From assembly GCF_034190915.1 (NCBI RefSeq), contig NW_026947502.1, positions 37,354,785 through 37,418,784 of the forward strand: a DNA stretch of 64,000 nt, in the 5' to 3' direction. Below the pieces are notes generated by a model that did not search any database, had not been told where the DNA came from, and worked only from the letters and a program-made list of their open reading frames with translations. A program made the position numbers and the translations under genes. The DNA comes from Cavia porcellus. Lineage: Eukaryota > Chordata > Mammalia > Rodentia > Caviidae. Below, in pieces: positions 45,956 to 57,129 of the stretch (positions are counted from its first letter, which is position 1; every line of letters starts with the position of its first letter).

Positions 45956-47275
45956 ATATCCTTCATTATGGTTATCATATCCTTAGTTACTTGTATAACT
46001 ACTTCTAATTGTTTTCCTTTCTGTAGCTCCATTCATCTTCTTTGTTGCTTCCACTGCTACCATTTCAGAAAGTTTAGGTAGGTGGTTTTTTACTTATTTC
46101 ACATCAGTGGCCCTGGATTTGCCTTGGATGAGCTGAAGGTCCAGGCTTGCATCTTCTTCTGTCTATACTCATTTTCAATTTTTAAAATTTGCTTCCTGGC
46201 TTTGGGCTTATTAATTGCTTATTAAGTATCTTTATTAATACCATTGCTAGTTGCTTAAGAATTGCTTGTTAAGTAGCTTTATTACTAGCATTGTGATGTC
46301 TTTAGGAAATGAATACTTTTCTAAGATATATTCTAGGCTTAGCTAGCTTTTTGGCTTTTGAGTGTGTTTCAAAATCCTGCTTCTTTAATTTATTATAGAT
46401 GAGAAGTTGCTGCATGTTTCATGTAGCACCCAGTTCTTTGACACTGGACTATGGCATTGCTTATGATCACTAGACAATCTTGATATTGCCATAAAAACAG
46501 CTGGTCATAATATCTATGCCACCATAAAGTAGTACTGAAGTAATTCAATCAGTAATAACAATATCATGAAGCATAGTATAGAAAATAACAAGCTGTGATA
46601 ACTGTTAACTAGCCAACTTTAGCCATGGGTACAAGATTTATGGCAATATAGGAATATTTACAACAAATAAAAATTATATCCAGTGAATATTCCTTTGATA
46701 ATGTGATCCTACTCTCAGGGGATAAAATTTAAAAGGGATGAAAAGAATGGAAAAATAAAAGAAGACAAAGATCTTATCAGTCGGGCTAAAGGACAAAAGA
46801 AGCTTCCCCAAGCTTTGGGAAACTGGTGAAAAAGACAGGAGGGAATGAAATAAAGAAAAAACAAATACAAGAAGACAACAAATCTAAAAAACTAAAACAA
46901 ATGTTCAACTTCAAGTGAAAACAAAAGTTGTGCTCTCAAGCCTGCAGTTTTCTTCTAAGGCCTCCATTTCTGTGATAGTGTCCAATTCAGGGTGTGACTC
47001 TGCTGACACAACAGACAAAAGGGGCAGATAGCAGCCAGTTTAATGCTGGATGTTCCCAGCAAGCCTACAATAGAAAGATTGTGGGATGCCGATTCTGGTG
47101 CTTTCAACTCCACAGAATTTCAGGCTGATCCTGGCTTTGGTTTGAAGGACTGGATTCTATATCATTTAGTCTATAACACTCTGGGTGTTTTCCCTTCAGA
47201 TCATTCCTGGGTCCTGAATTCACCTCCCTCTTTCTTTTCTTTCCTAAGTCATTATTTTCCAGTGTTTGGTTTCTG
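45956..47275 (-). mobile_element. L1-2, ORF1 N-terminus and 5' UTR
   Basis: 45956-46160 continues ORF1 past the LTR. 46160-47275 lacks coding similarity to ORF1 and shares 46580-47260 with 8870-9560, so it is read as the L1-2 5' UTR. Half-L1 copy C interrupts it at 47276. The word ACTCACATGGTTTTGATG at 50115, matching 9527, suggests the UTR resumes just after that copy. Confidence 0.65.
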
Positions 47276-50100
47276 AATTTTTTTTTACAATCTTTTTTAT
47301 TTTGAAAAGAATAAAACCAAATGAGAAAAAACAAAATGAGGTCATTCAAAACAAAAGGATGGACATAATACATGTTTTAAAACCATAACACAAGGTGATC
47401 TACAATGGTTACCATGATGTCTCTAGTTATCTTCAATAGAATTGCCCATATCATCAGGTACAATAAAACTGAACATAGCAGTACAGAACAAAATCAATAA
47501 AAACAAAACATTGGAGACATTATAGGATTTCAAAAAAGGGTAATAATCAAACCAGAATGGGTATCATAGTGAATATTATTGTCTTCAGAGTAGTTGCCTA
47601 TACTTTCCAACTTGATACTATCAAACGTAACAGATTCGAATAAAATCAGTCAAGACAAGACAGCAATAGAATAAAACAGATTCAAATAAAATCAGTGAAA
47701 GCAATACAGGGCTTCAGATTATGTTAATAGGAAATTTTAAATGGTTACCATAGTGTATTCTGCTGTCTTTGGATTAGCTGTCTATGCCCTCAAATCTGGT
47801 ACAAGTAAACAAAGTGGAACAGAATATAACCAAACTAAACAGAGTGATGAAAACAATATGGTTTTCAAATCATGACATAAGATTAACAATGTCCTCTGCC
47901 TTCCCTTTTTAGACAATTCCTCCCCTTTTACTTTTCCAGGGTACATTGTACACTTGTATCCCACTAACTCTTCTAGCTTTTAGATTGGGGGGGGCAACCT
48001 GCTATTTACCTAAGTGGTTCTGAATCTTGTTACTCCTGAGCTTGATCACAAGTTGTATACATTTACCTACAAAAGCCTCAAGATTTCCCTTCCTTATAGC
48101 TGAGTAGTTCTCCATTGTATAGAAGTGTTATGTCTTTCCAACCAATGTGCAGGTGATGGACAAGCTAGCCCCACTTTTTACTGGTTCCCTGTCACATAGA
48201 CCATTATTTTCTCATCTCTGACTTTCAGTCCATAAACCATCTCTCAGGTTAATTATATTTCTTATATAGAGCATCTTGATTGATCCTATCTCCTGATCCA
48301 CTCTGCCTGTGTTTCTTTTTATTAATGTATCGGAGCTATCTATGTTAATGATTATGGTCAACCTTGTCTGCCTCATCTCTGCCATGCTATTTTTCTGCCA
48401 TTGTTTGTCTACGTTTCCTCTTCATTCCACCATCAGCCCCATTCAGTGAGCCCCCTCTGTCACTGTTCCTGAAACCGTGGTCTTTTTTCTCTCTCTCTAG
48501 AGTGTCCTTCAATATTTTTTGTAAGGTTGGATTGGTGGTCATGAACTCCCTCAGTTCCTCTTTGTAATGGAAGGATCTTGTTTCTCCATTAATTTTGAGA
48601 GTTTTTCAGAGTACATTAATCTGGGCAAGAGGTTATTTTCTTTCAGTGCTTGGGATACTTCATGCCAAGCTCTTCTTAATTTGATGGTTTGTCAAGAAGT
48701 CTGTTGTGATTCAGATGGGTTTTCCTTTATAGGTGATCTGCTTCTTTTCTCTGACAGCTTTTAATACTCTGTTCTTGTGTTGAATCTCTGAGATCTTGAT
48801 TATTATATATCTGGGTGTAGATCTATTTGGTTATAGCTGGCTGAAGTTCTGAATGTCTCATATATCTCAGTGTCATTTCATTTTCCTATGCTTGGGAAGT
48901 TTTCTTTAATTATTTTGGTAAATAGCCTTTGTATTTCACGTGTGTTTAGTCCTGCTTCTTCACTCACATTTTTTATTCTTCAGTTATAGATCCTCTTGTC
49001 ATCTTCTAGCCTTTGTATTGTTATTTTCCAGTTCCTTGTTATTTTTAAGAGATCTTTCCTTTCGTGATCACATGTTGCAAACCTGTCTTCAAGGTCTGAT
49101 AGTCTATCTTTAGTTTCTTTCAAGCAATTTTGCCAGCTTTCAATGGAGTTTTTAATTTCATAGCAATCTCTTTGAATCTGTTTCATATATTCTAGAATAT
49201 TTTATATTCTTCATTGAAGATTTCCCTCCTTTTTCTCTGCTCTTCCATTCTTCCATCTGTGTCTTAAGAGCATTTTAAAATTATTTTTATTATATCTTCC
49301 TTTACTTGTATTAGTATTTTGGTTTTGAGTTCTTTTATAATGTCACAAAGATATTTCTTTATTTCACATGCTGTTTCTTTGGAATTTGCAGGTGGGCAAC
49401 CCCTGATCTCTCCTGTGTTTATCTCTCCTGGGCCAGTACTGTTTGGGCTGGAGGCTGGAGACTTCCTTTTGTTTCTTCCTCTTGTCATGTTCCTGGTTTT
49501 TTCCAGACAAGTGGATAGTGGTGGTTCCCGGCACTTGCTGTATTGGTTACGATTACTCTGAAACATGATGGCTAGGATTTATTATCCTCCCCAGTCTGCT
49601 GTTGACCACTGAAGTACAAGCAGGGGTGGAGCTGGCTGGCCTTTCCCTTCCGAGCTGGTCAACCACTGGGAGTCTTCACCACATTAATGTGTGCCACATG
49701 GACAGGACTGGTTAGGGATAACTTCGGGGAAATCTCATCCTTGGCTATTGGATCACACAGAGGGGCAGGACTCAGTCCAAGCAATTCTCACCTCTCTGCT
49801 CCCCCTCTCCCATCCATGACCATGTCTTCCCACCAAGGCCCTCGGCTTGCCAACCCCCAACTTCACTATGGCCATGAGTCTTCAGATTCCAGTGGTGCTT
49901 CATACACAGTGGGAGTGGCTCTGGTGAGAATGTATCTGGCTACAGCCGACAATCCACATTTTTCTTTTCTTTTCTTTTTTCCTGGATCAAGAGGATCCAT
50001 CTCCTTCCATCTAGTCTTCTCCATGATGCTATTTTCCAGCATCTGAGCTATTTCTCTCAGAGAGGCTCTTTACTTTGCTGCTTATGGATCCACCACCTTC
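47276..50100 (-). mobile_element. Half-L1 copy C (ORF1 plus ORF2 stub and tail)
   Basis: Minus strand from 50100: GC-rich 5' UTR (50100-49560), ORF1 remnant (about 49560-48480), ORF2 start (48400-48200), then a jump near 48185 into the ORF2 C-terminal tail (48170-47990), then 3' UTR monomers (47900-47300) and a T-run (A tail) at 47279-47287. The breakpoint is at the same ORF2 positions as copy B. ORF1 pieces are open at 49566-49264 and 49186-48980 (MKQIQRDCYEIKNSIESWQN, the coiled-coil end). Confidence 0.75.
47300..47900 (-). repeat. 3'-UTR tandem monomers of half-L1 copy C
   Basis: Three or four units start (plus-strand coordinates) near 47403, 47557 and 47739 with variants of ATGGTTACCATAGTGT..C followed by GTCTTCA..GTAGTTGCC and A-rich spacers. 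Spacing is about 154 and 182 bp. The same core is found in the other L1 3' UTRs of the window. Confidence 0.7.
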
Positions 50101-50149
50101 CCAGCTTCTCCACTCACATGGTTTTGATGTAAAATGTTTTTCATTATTT

Positions 50150-50375
50150 AGTCAGTGTCTCCATGGGTAGTTCAGGCTGGTCTTTAACTCTCTAGGTATT
50201 GCAGGTTGGCCTGTGACTTGTACTGATCTTCCACGGCATCTTTGTCTGAAGTGCTGTATTTCAAGCATGAATCACCAGCCCAGCTGTAATCCCAGAATTT
50301 GGGAGACTGAGGCTGGAGAATTGTCACAAATTTGAGGCCAGCCTGGAATCCACAGTGAGATTCTGAAACAGAGTC
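50150..50375. mobile_element. Head-to-head B1 pair
   Basis: 50150-50285 is a minus-strand B1 (rev. comp. of GTAGTTCAGGCTGGTCTTTAA and AAGTGCTGTATTTCAAGCATG...CAGCCCAGCT). 50286-50375 is a plus-strand B1 beginning at GTAATCCCAGAATTTGG and running to GAAACAGAGTC. The two share the boundary near 50285. Confidence 0.75.
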
Positions 50376-50802
50376 TTTTCAATAATCCCCACACTGCTTT
50401 CTCCAGATGGATGTAGATGAGGCTGTTCCTTCAGTGACCCAACACAACATCGTGGGCTAGGCATGTCACAGTAGGGACAAGATACAGGGAATCTGGAATT
50501 AACCCTGACCCAGCACAGGGAAAAAGGCCAGCAGATCCTCAGGATTTGGAGCTAAGCACGGAGGCTGTGGTTCCCTGTAGCTGGCTCTTGTCACTTCCTT
50601 CCATCTCTAGCTTCCTCCCACAAGGCACCATTGCATGGCTTCAGGGTCTCATGGAGTCCTTCCTATGCAGCATGCAGCCAGCAGAAGCCACAGAAGGTAT
50701 CCTAGCCAGCTGGAGGGGCTCAGAGGAACTTGCTCAGGATTCTGGTTTTTGAATTTGAAGATACTGGTTTGTTGTTACTTACCACTCTTTTTTACTGGAA
50801 GA
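50376..50802. other. unassigned, possibly rest of L1-2 5' UTR
   Basis: A moderately GC-rich stretch with no recognised motif. By position it should be the 5' end of L1-2, but I see no direct similarity to prove it. The short frames at 50546-50868 carry no family motif. Confidence 0.3.
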
Positions 50803-53060
50803 CCTGAAGGTCTTTTAGAATTCACTGGTGCATCCATTAAGTCTTGGCTTTTCTTAGTAGTTTTTTAAAGTTACTGGATCAGTTTCATTGATTGAGTTGT
50901 TCAGAATTTTTATTTTTTTAAGTTTAAGTTTGTAATTCATATTAGAAGTCTGTCTATTTCTTCAAGATTCTCCAATTTCTTTTGGTGTACAATTTTTCAC
51001 AGTAGTTACCAATAATCTTCTGGATTTCACTGGGGTCCACTGTGATCTCATCTTTTTCCATTTTTAAGTGCATCAATGTGAGTTTTTTCTTCCTTTCTTT
51101 TGGTAAGTTTTCCTAAGGGCTTTTATATTTTGTTTATACTTTCAAAGAACCAGCTCTTTAATTCATGGATTTTATCTATCTATCTATCTTCTTGTATTTA
51201 AGCAATCTCTATGTACCAGTATGCATGATATATTTTGGAGAAAGGTCCATGTGCTGCTATGAATCAGTGTTCTTTTGTCATAGGGTAAACTATAGTTCAG
51301 CCTTGTTATTTGGGTTTGTAGATATTTTGCTTTAGCTATTTTGTCTCTGTATGAAAATGGGGTACAGAGGTCACCCACAATGATTGTGTTTGTGTTTATT
51401 TGATCTTTTGTGTCTCACAGGATTTGTTCTATGAAGTTAAGTGTCCTGATATTTGATCCATGTTTAAAATTCTTATCTCTTCCTGTTGAATTATTCCTGA
51501 TATGTAGTCAGCTTTTTTCCTATTTTAATCAGTTTTTGCTTGAAATTTACTTTGTTTGAGAATAACTCTGTTTGTTTTCATAGTCCTGGTATGTGGAATA
51601 TTATTTTTTTATCTTTTGATTTTTGGTTTATGAATTTCTTTTGGAATTAGATCATCTTCTTGAGTGCAAAAGATTTTTGGATTCTGGTTTTTTGATCCAA
51701 TCTACCATCTGTGCCTTTAAAAACTTTATTTAATTGTGGAGTTGAAGCTATTGACATCGAGTTATTAATAAAAGATATTTCTTTACATTTTTTCCATTGT
51801 TGGGTTCTTTATTTTTCTTCAGTTTGCCTTAGTTGTTGTATTTATTCCATCTGATTTTTTTACTTTGTTGTTTCTGTGTAAGGATGTTCTTGAGTATTTT
51901 TTGACTGTTGATTTGGTGTTCTTTGTTTTGTAATCTCTTAAGGTGCTCTTTGTTGTGGAATGTCCTTATTTATCCATCAATTCTAAGAGATAGTTTTTGC
52001 AGGACATATTATTCTGGCTTGGAAGTTGTTTGCTTTTAGGGTTTCAAGCACTTCAATCTACAGCCCTCTGACCTTTAAATTTGTGTTAATAAGTGATCTG
52101 TAAAAGAGAGTTAACCTTTATAAGCAATTTGTTGCTTTCCCCTGACAGCTTTTAAAATCCTTTCTGTTTGACTATGGTGTGTCATAGGAAGCTTGTTGTT
52201 GTGGTTGTTGTTGTTGTAGTTAATTCATGTCCTGTAAGCCTCTTGTACCTGTATGTTGAAATCTTTCCTCGTATAGTAAGTCTCAAACTTACAAACAAGT
52301 TCAGTTGCAGAAAATATTCATAAGTCAGATTTGTTTGAAAGTCTGGTTATACCTTTAATACAAATAAACCATGTAAAGCAAAAAAAATAATAATAATAAT
52401 AAATAAAAGCACCCCCACATGAATATTGTAAGTGAACTATTTTTGCCAGCAAAATTGTGAGCTAATTTCACAATTTGCTTACATCTAGGAGTATAAAAAG
52501 ACAAAGCCCATTCATATCTGTGAAAATTTGCAACTCAAATGTTTGTAAGTCAGAAATTTACTGTACTTGGAAAGTTTTCTATTATGGTTTCTGCAAACTT
52601 TTTTATTCCATATGTGTTATCTACTTTTCTTCTAACTCCAGTTAGCTTTAAGTTAATCTACTTTGCATCATCTAGTAGCTGTTGAATGCACTTCTCATGT
52701 TTTCATCATTTTTAATGCTTTTCTGAGTAATTTGTCATGATTTCTCATTTGGCTCTTAATTTCAGAAAACCTGTCTGCATGTTAGTCATTTCTGCTTTTT
52801 ACGAATTTTTTTTAATCTCTGGAGTGTGTTTGGCCCCTTTTTGTAGGGGTCAAACACATTTTCTGTGACTTTTCTATGACTTTGATAAATTTGTCATTCA
52901 CATTTTGCACCACTTTGGTCAGCTCTTCCCATTTTTGTTTCTCTCATATGTACATACGTCCATTTGTATAGTGTTTCTGCTGTGTTTTCAGACATGTTCT
53001 CTTTGAACTTCCTGAATTTCTTCAGTTCTTCTTTAATCATCCTGTGCAGCTCTGCTATGT
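50803..53060 (-). mobile_element. L1-0, RT N-terminus, endonuclease and ORF1
   Basis: The RT block broken at 28565 resumes here (rev. comp. of TAGAATTCACTGGTGCATCCA is the expected next sequence). Going right come the linker, the endonuclease (51180-51720), the ORF1-ORF2 linker and ORF1 (about 51850-53060). A MITE splits it at 52271. It is the most diverged L1 of the window. Confidence 0.75.
52271..52569. mobile_element. Palindromic MITE, Tc1/mariner-like
   Basis: The left end GTATAGTAAGTCTCAAACTT and the right end read in reverse complement, GTACAGTAAATTTCTGACTT, are terminal inverted repeats of about 36 bp with roughly three quarters identity. L1-0 sequence continues across the element (TTCCTCGTA then CTTGGAAAG), consistent with TA target duplication. 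The centre has an A-rich (AAT)n tract at 52388-52405. No coding capacity. The family is not identified. Confidence 0.55.
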
Positions 53061-53440
53061 AGTGCTTGTTTTCTTTTCTGCTGGTGCCTCTTGGCTATCT
53101 GTTGAGAGTGTGGAGAGTCTCTGGGGCCATTTTGTTGTCTTGTCCATATATATGTTCAATTCAGTGGCACTGTCATGAGAGCAGCCAAGTCTGCAAGTGC
53201 TTTGCTTATAGGGGCCATAGGACGCATGTGCACATTAACAGGAATCTCAGGAGTCAAGGGCCTCTGAGGGGCCAGGATCACCTGATCAGTCAGGCTGTTA
53301 AGCACCTTTCTACCTCCTCTGGGCCCTGTGAAATGAGGTTCTTAAGCAGAGACAGCTGACACAGCTGGCAGAGGAATTTTTAGCTCCAGTCCAAATTCAT
53401 TGGTTTTTTTCATACTCATTCTATTGCTGGTGAAATAATA
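53061..53440. other. unassigned, may be L1-0 5' UTR
   Basis: Follows the ORF1 remnant of L1-0 directly and is GC-richer, as an L1 5' UTR would be. The 97-codon frame at 53066-53359 has no recognisable motif. Confidence 0.35.
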
Positions 53441-53443
53441 ATG

Positions 53444-53562
53444 GTATTCTTTCTATAAAATTGAGTTTAAAGAATATTTAATCTTTCTATAAAGTTAATC
53501 TTTCTATAAAATTGAGTTTAAAGAAAATCTTTCTATAAAATTCAGTTTAAAGAAAATATTAA
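53444..53562. repeat. Short tandem repeat, ~29-34 bp unit
   Basis: Four units of TCTTTCTATAAAATTGAGTT-TAAAGAA type: the first about 34 bp, the second truncated to 17 bp, then two of 29 bp. It is local minisatellite-like expansion in otherwise unassigned sequence. Confidence 0.9.
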
Positions 53563-54548
53563 GGAATTAATAGCACAAATGGTATCTGAAGATAGTAAAT
53601 ACTGTGCAGGCAACTTGCAAATGACTAAAATTTGAAGAAACCTGTTATCTTCCAATAAAGCTATACGGGTAGATCCCAAACAGCACTTTTATAGTGGAGA
53701 AAAAATATTGAAGTTGACTGTACTTGTTTCTCATATTTTCTGTGTAGTTATTTGCAAAGACTGGAGACACATGCAAATGTGTTTGACTAAAAATGTTATG
53801 CTTTTGACTACTAACCTACGTCACTTGTTCATCAAGTTACCCGAGGGTTTGGAGTAAAAGAAGCTGAGCTCTTGAAGGAAAATGCCTGTGCTATGGGGAG
53901 GAGGGAGACACAGGCAGAGGACTGACTGGCATGTGAACGTAGTGTCTTCCCTTATTGTGGTCTTGTTTTCTGCAGGTTCACTTACCCACAGCCATTAATG
54001 GTCTGAAAATATTAAATGGGCAATTAAAGAAATAAACAATGAGTTTTAAACTGCATGCTGTTTGAGGAGCAGGACAAAAATCTCACATTGTCCTGCTCCT
54101 GCCTGCCCAGGATATAAATAAGTGATCATCTCATCTCCACTCTGTTCAGGACCTGCTCTTTACTCACTCAGCAGCTTATCAGACCCACAGCTGCAGTATC
54201 TTACAGTGCCCCTGTCTAAATCTTTATTGTATTTAATGACCTGCAGTGCAAGAGTAGTGATGTCCCAAATCCTCAATATGCCAAAAAAAGCCTTCAAGTG
54301 CTTCTTTCAAATGAAAAGGTAGAATTGTCTATGTAATGAGGAATGAAAAATCATAATCTGAGGTTGTTGACATCTAGCATAACAAAAAATCTTCTATCCT
54401 TGAAATTGTGAAAAAAAAGCATTCAGAGTAGTTTCACTATCACGTCAAAAACTTCAAAAGGTATAGCCATGGTGCATGATAAATGCTTATTTATGGTGGA
54501 AAAAGACACATTAAACTTGTATTTGCTTATCTAGAAAAAAACAGAATT
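53563..54548. other. unassigned sequence
   Basis: About 1 kb with no gene or named repeat. Confidence 0.4.
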
Positions 54549-54697
54549 TAGCCAGAGGTGATGGTGCATACCTGTAATCCCAGCACTTGAGAGACTGAGG
54601 CAGGAAATTCAATGGGCGTTCGAAACCAACCTGGATTACATAGTCAGTTCAAACTCAGCCTTAACTACATAAAAAGACCTTGTCTCCAAAAAAAATT
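54549..54697 (+). mobile_element. B1 SINE
   Basis: Complete B1: AGCCAGAGGTGATGGTGCAT, CCTGTAATCCCAGCACTTGAG, GAAACCAACCTGGATTACATAG, AAAGACCTTGTCTCC and an A tail. Confidence 0.95.
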
Positions 54698-55636
54698 ACC
54701 ATAATTTAGGATTTAATATGACCTATAACTTCAGGCATGTACCGAGTGTCTTAGAACACATACCCTGTGGATCAAGAGACAACTGTAGGTATTCTTTTGG
54801 TCAGTCAATAAACTTGCCCTAAATATCATCTATCTACCAGACAATAAACTTTGCCTGATACTAAATTATTATTTTCTTGAGAGAAACCAAAGAGCAGTGT
54901 CCAAAAAAAATCAAAAATCAAACAAAGAACGAAACAGGCAGATTTCTTTATTTTTTCCCAAGAGATCACCAAGTTCCATGAGAATGATCTATCTACCAAA
55001 AGACCCTCAGGACTTTTGTGTGACAAACTGAAATAGATCTTCTGCTCTGGACCAAAGCATACATATTAATGTTCTTATTTCTAAAGAGACCTTACTCTGC
55101 AATAATGTTAAGATATGAGATTTTAAGGAAAAGACATGACCAGTTTCTGCTGGTGTGAGTTTCTTAGTGTTGGCACTAGTCACCAGTGATTTTCCAGAAA
55201 CATTATTGCAGTCTTTTAAAGACTGCCAGTAGCAGCTGCCAAGACAAAAAATTCAAACAGTGACAAGCGCCAAAATCTAATTCACTCATGCTGTTCTCCC
55301 ACATGCTCCCATGCATTGTAAAAAGAATGATCTGGGAAGGTATGCCTGTTGGTTGGCAACTATGGACAACTCTATAAGTCCTTTAATGATAGAACAGCAG
55401 CAGACAGAATGGAATCAAATGTTTTTCTACAACTTCTGTCTCTTTGGTAAATGTTCTACCGGTATTTGATTCTGTGTGGCACCCACAAACGTCTATACTT
55501 TATTAAGAACTAGAGATTGCTTCCACTGGTTTTGGTCATTTTTGTGACCAGGGGAACAGCCGTAGGGTTTGTTCTGCACAGAAGCCCTGTTAGGTTGATG
55601 TGGGTGTTTCCCTCTATTTCTTCCTTCTCTGCTCTG
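54698..55636. other. unassigned sequence
   Basis: About 940 bp with nothing I can name. Confidence 0.4.
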
Positions 55637-55985
55637 GTCTGAGTGTGTCTTTCAAGTTCATGTGTTAGAAACTTAATCCCCAAGGCAACAGTGCTGAGAG
55701 GTGGGACTTTAAAGGATTAGTTAGATCACAAGTGCTCTGACTTCGTAAGTGGCTTATTGAGAGAAAGTGCGTTCCCGATAATAAAGATGAGTTTGGTCTT
55801 TTTCTTTATGGTTCTGGAGTTATGTTGCCCTTTTGTCATAGAATGACAGCACGGAGACCCCCAAACAAATGTCAGAACCTTGATATTGGACTTCTCAGCC
55901 TCTAGAACTGTGAGAAATAATTTTTCTTTGTAAATTACCCAGTCTGTGGTATTACGATATCAAAACACAAAATGGACAAAGACAG
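55637..55985 (+). mobile_element. MLT1-like LTR
   Basis: MLT1-type words in order: CTGAGTGTGTC...TTCATGTGTTAGAAACTTAATCC, GAGAGGTGGGACTTTAAA, ACTTCTCAGCCTCTAGAACT, GTGAGAAATAA and the end ACCCAGTCTGTGGTATTACG...AATGGACAAAGACA. A diverged ancient LTR, immediately upstream of another LTR in the opposite orientation. Confidence 0.85.
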
Positions 55986-56003
55986 TGCCACCTGTTTGGT
56001 AGG

Positions 56004-56488
56004 TGTCTTGGTTACTTTCCTCTCATTGCTGAGACAAAATATCCAACACCCAAATTACGGAAAGAAAGGTTTATTTAGTTCACAGTTTGTGCAGGTTTCA
56101 GTTCATAATCTGGTGATTCCCAGGCACAATGGCCTATGGCAGAGGGGGTGAGGTGACAGAAGACAGCAAAAGCAACAAGAGCAGAAAAAGCAGGAGAGGA
56201 AGCCTCCTGCCCTCCCTCCCTTCCACTGTATGCAGGTTACTGTCCCCAGGGTGTGTGTAGCACTTACATCATCTCTGTGCCCTCCTCTTACACAGGCTCA
56301 GGATGTTTACAAAGCGAGGCCCCTGGCCCCTGATGAATCACTTAAACTTCTAAACTTCTCAAGTTGACAGAACGAACAGTATCCTATGCATTAAGGGCAC
56401 GTCCACTACACCCTAGGATGCAGTACTGTGGAGTTACTTAGTTAAGCTTTTCGACTTCTCAAATTGACACAGTGTATCAACAATTAAG
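56004..56488 (-). mobile_element. MaLR-type solo LTR with 5-bp TSD
   Basis: Flanked by GTAGG at 55999-56003 and 56489-56493. Minus strand: TTGTTGATACACTGTGTCAATTTGAGAAG-type start, TATGAACTGAAACC, AAATAAACC signal, TATTTTGTCTCAGCAATGAG and a GTAACCAAGACA end. It is the same family as the LTRs at 10268 and 45472, but with an extra copy of the TTGAGAAGTTTA word near its 5' end. Confidence 0.9.
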
Positions 56489-56493
56489 GTAGG

Positions 56494-57129
56494 GAAACTC
56501 ATTGATCAAATATGCCCTGCATGTCAGTCTCTGTCCTACAGGATCTTAGGGTTGCCTGTCACTCTTCAGGGGCACAATTTCCTCCTGAGCAGAAATGTTA
56601 TTTAGATTTCTATCAGATGATATTGTTTACTCAAACAGTAGATCTAGAAAATTTGAGCATAAGGAACTAAAGATCACATCTGATGCTACAGAATTGTTGA
56701 GATGATAACTAATGACAAAAAAATACAACATAAAGGGTTCTTTTAAGTGATTTTGACACTCATTAATCCAAAGTAACTGTACATTATTACACATATTTAT
56801 TTTTAAAAATAAATCATGTATGTCTGGCTTTTTATTCAGTCAAATGAAAAAGTAGTGTCTTAGAAAAAGTCTTCCCAAAGAGTTTCCAGTCTACTTCTCA
56901 GAAAGCATTACATTGTGTTATGAAGTCCTTCAGGAAAGGACAATGTTTATCAGTCTTAGATTCCTGATGCTTAATCCAGTGGTTGGCCCAAAGCAGGTAC
57001 TTAATGAGAAACAGGTATTTGGGAGATATTTTGTATCAGTTAGCACTTTTGACATTCACAGAGTACTTACCATGTGTGTACCAGGCACTTCTCTAAGAGG
57101 TGCACATATATTAGTTTCATTAATTATCA
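56494..57129. other. unassigned sequence
   Basis: About 640 bp with nothing I can name. Confidence 0.4.
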
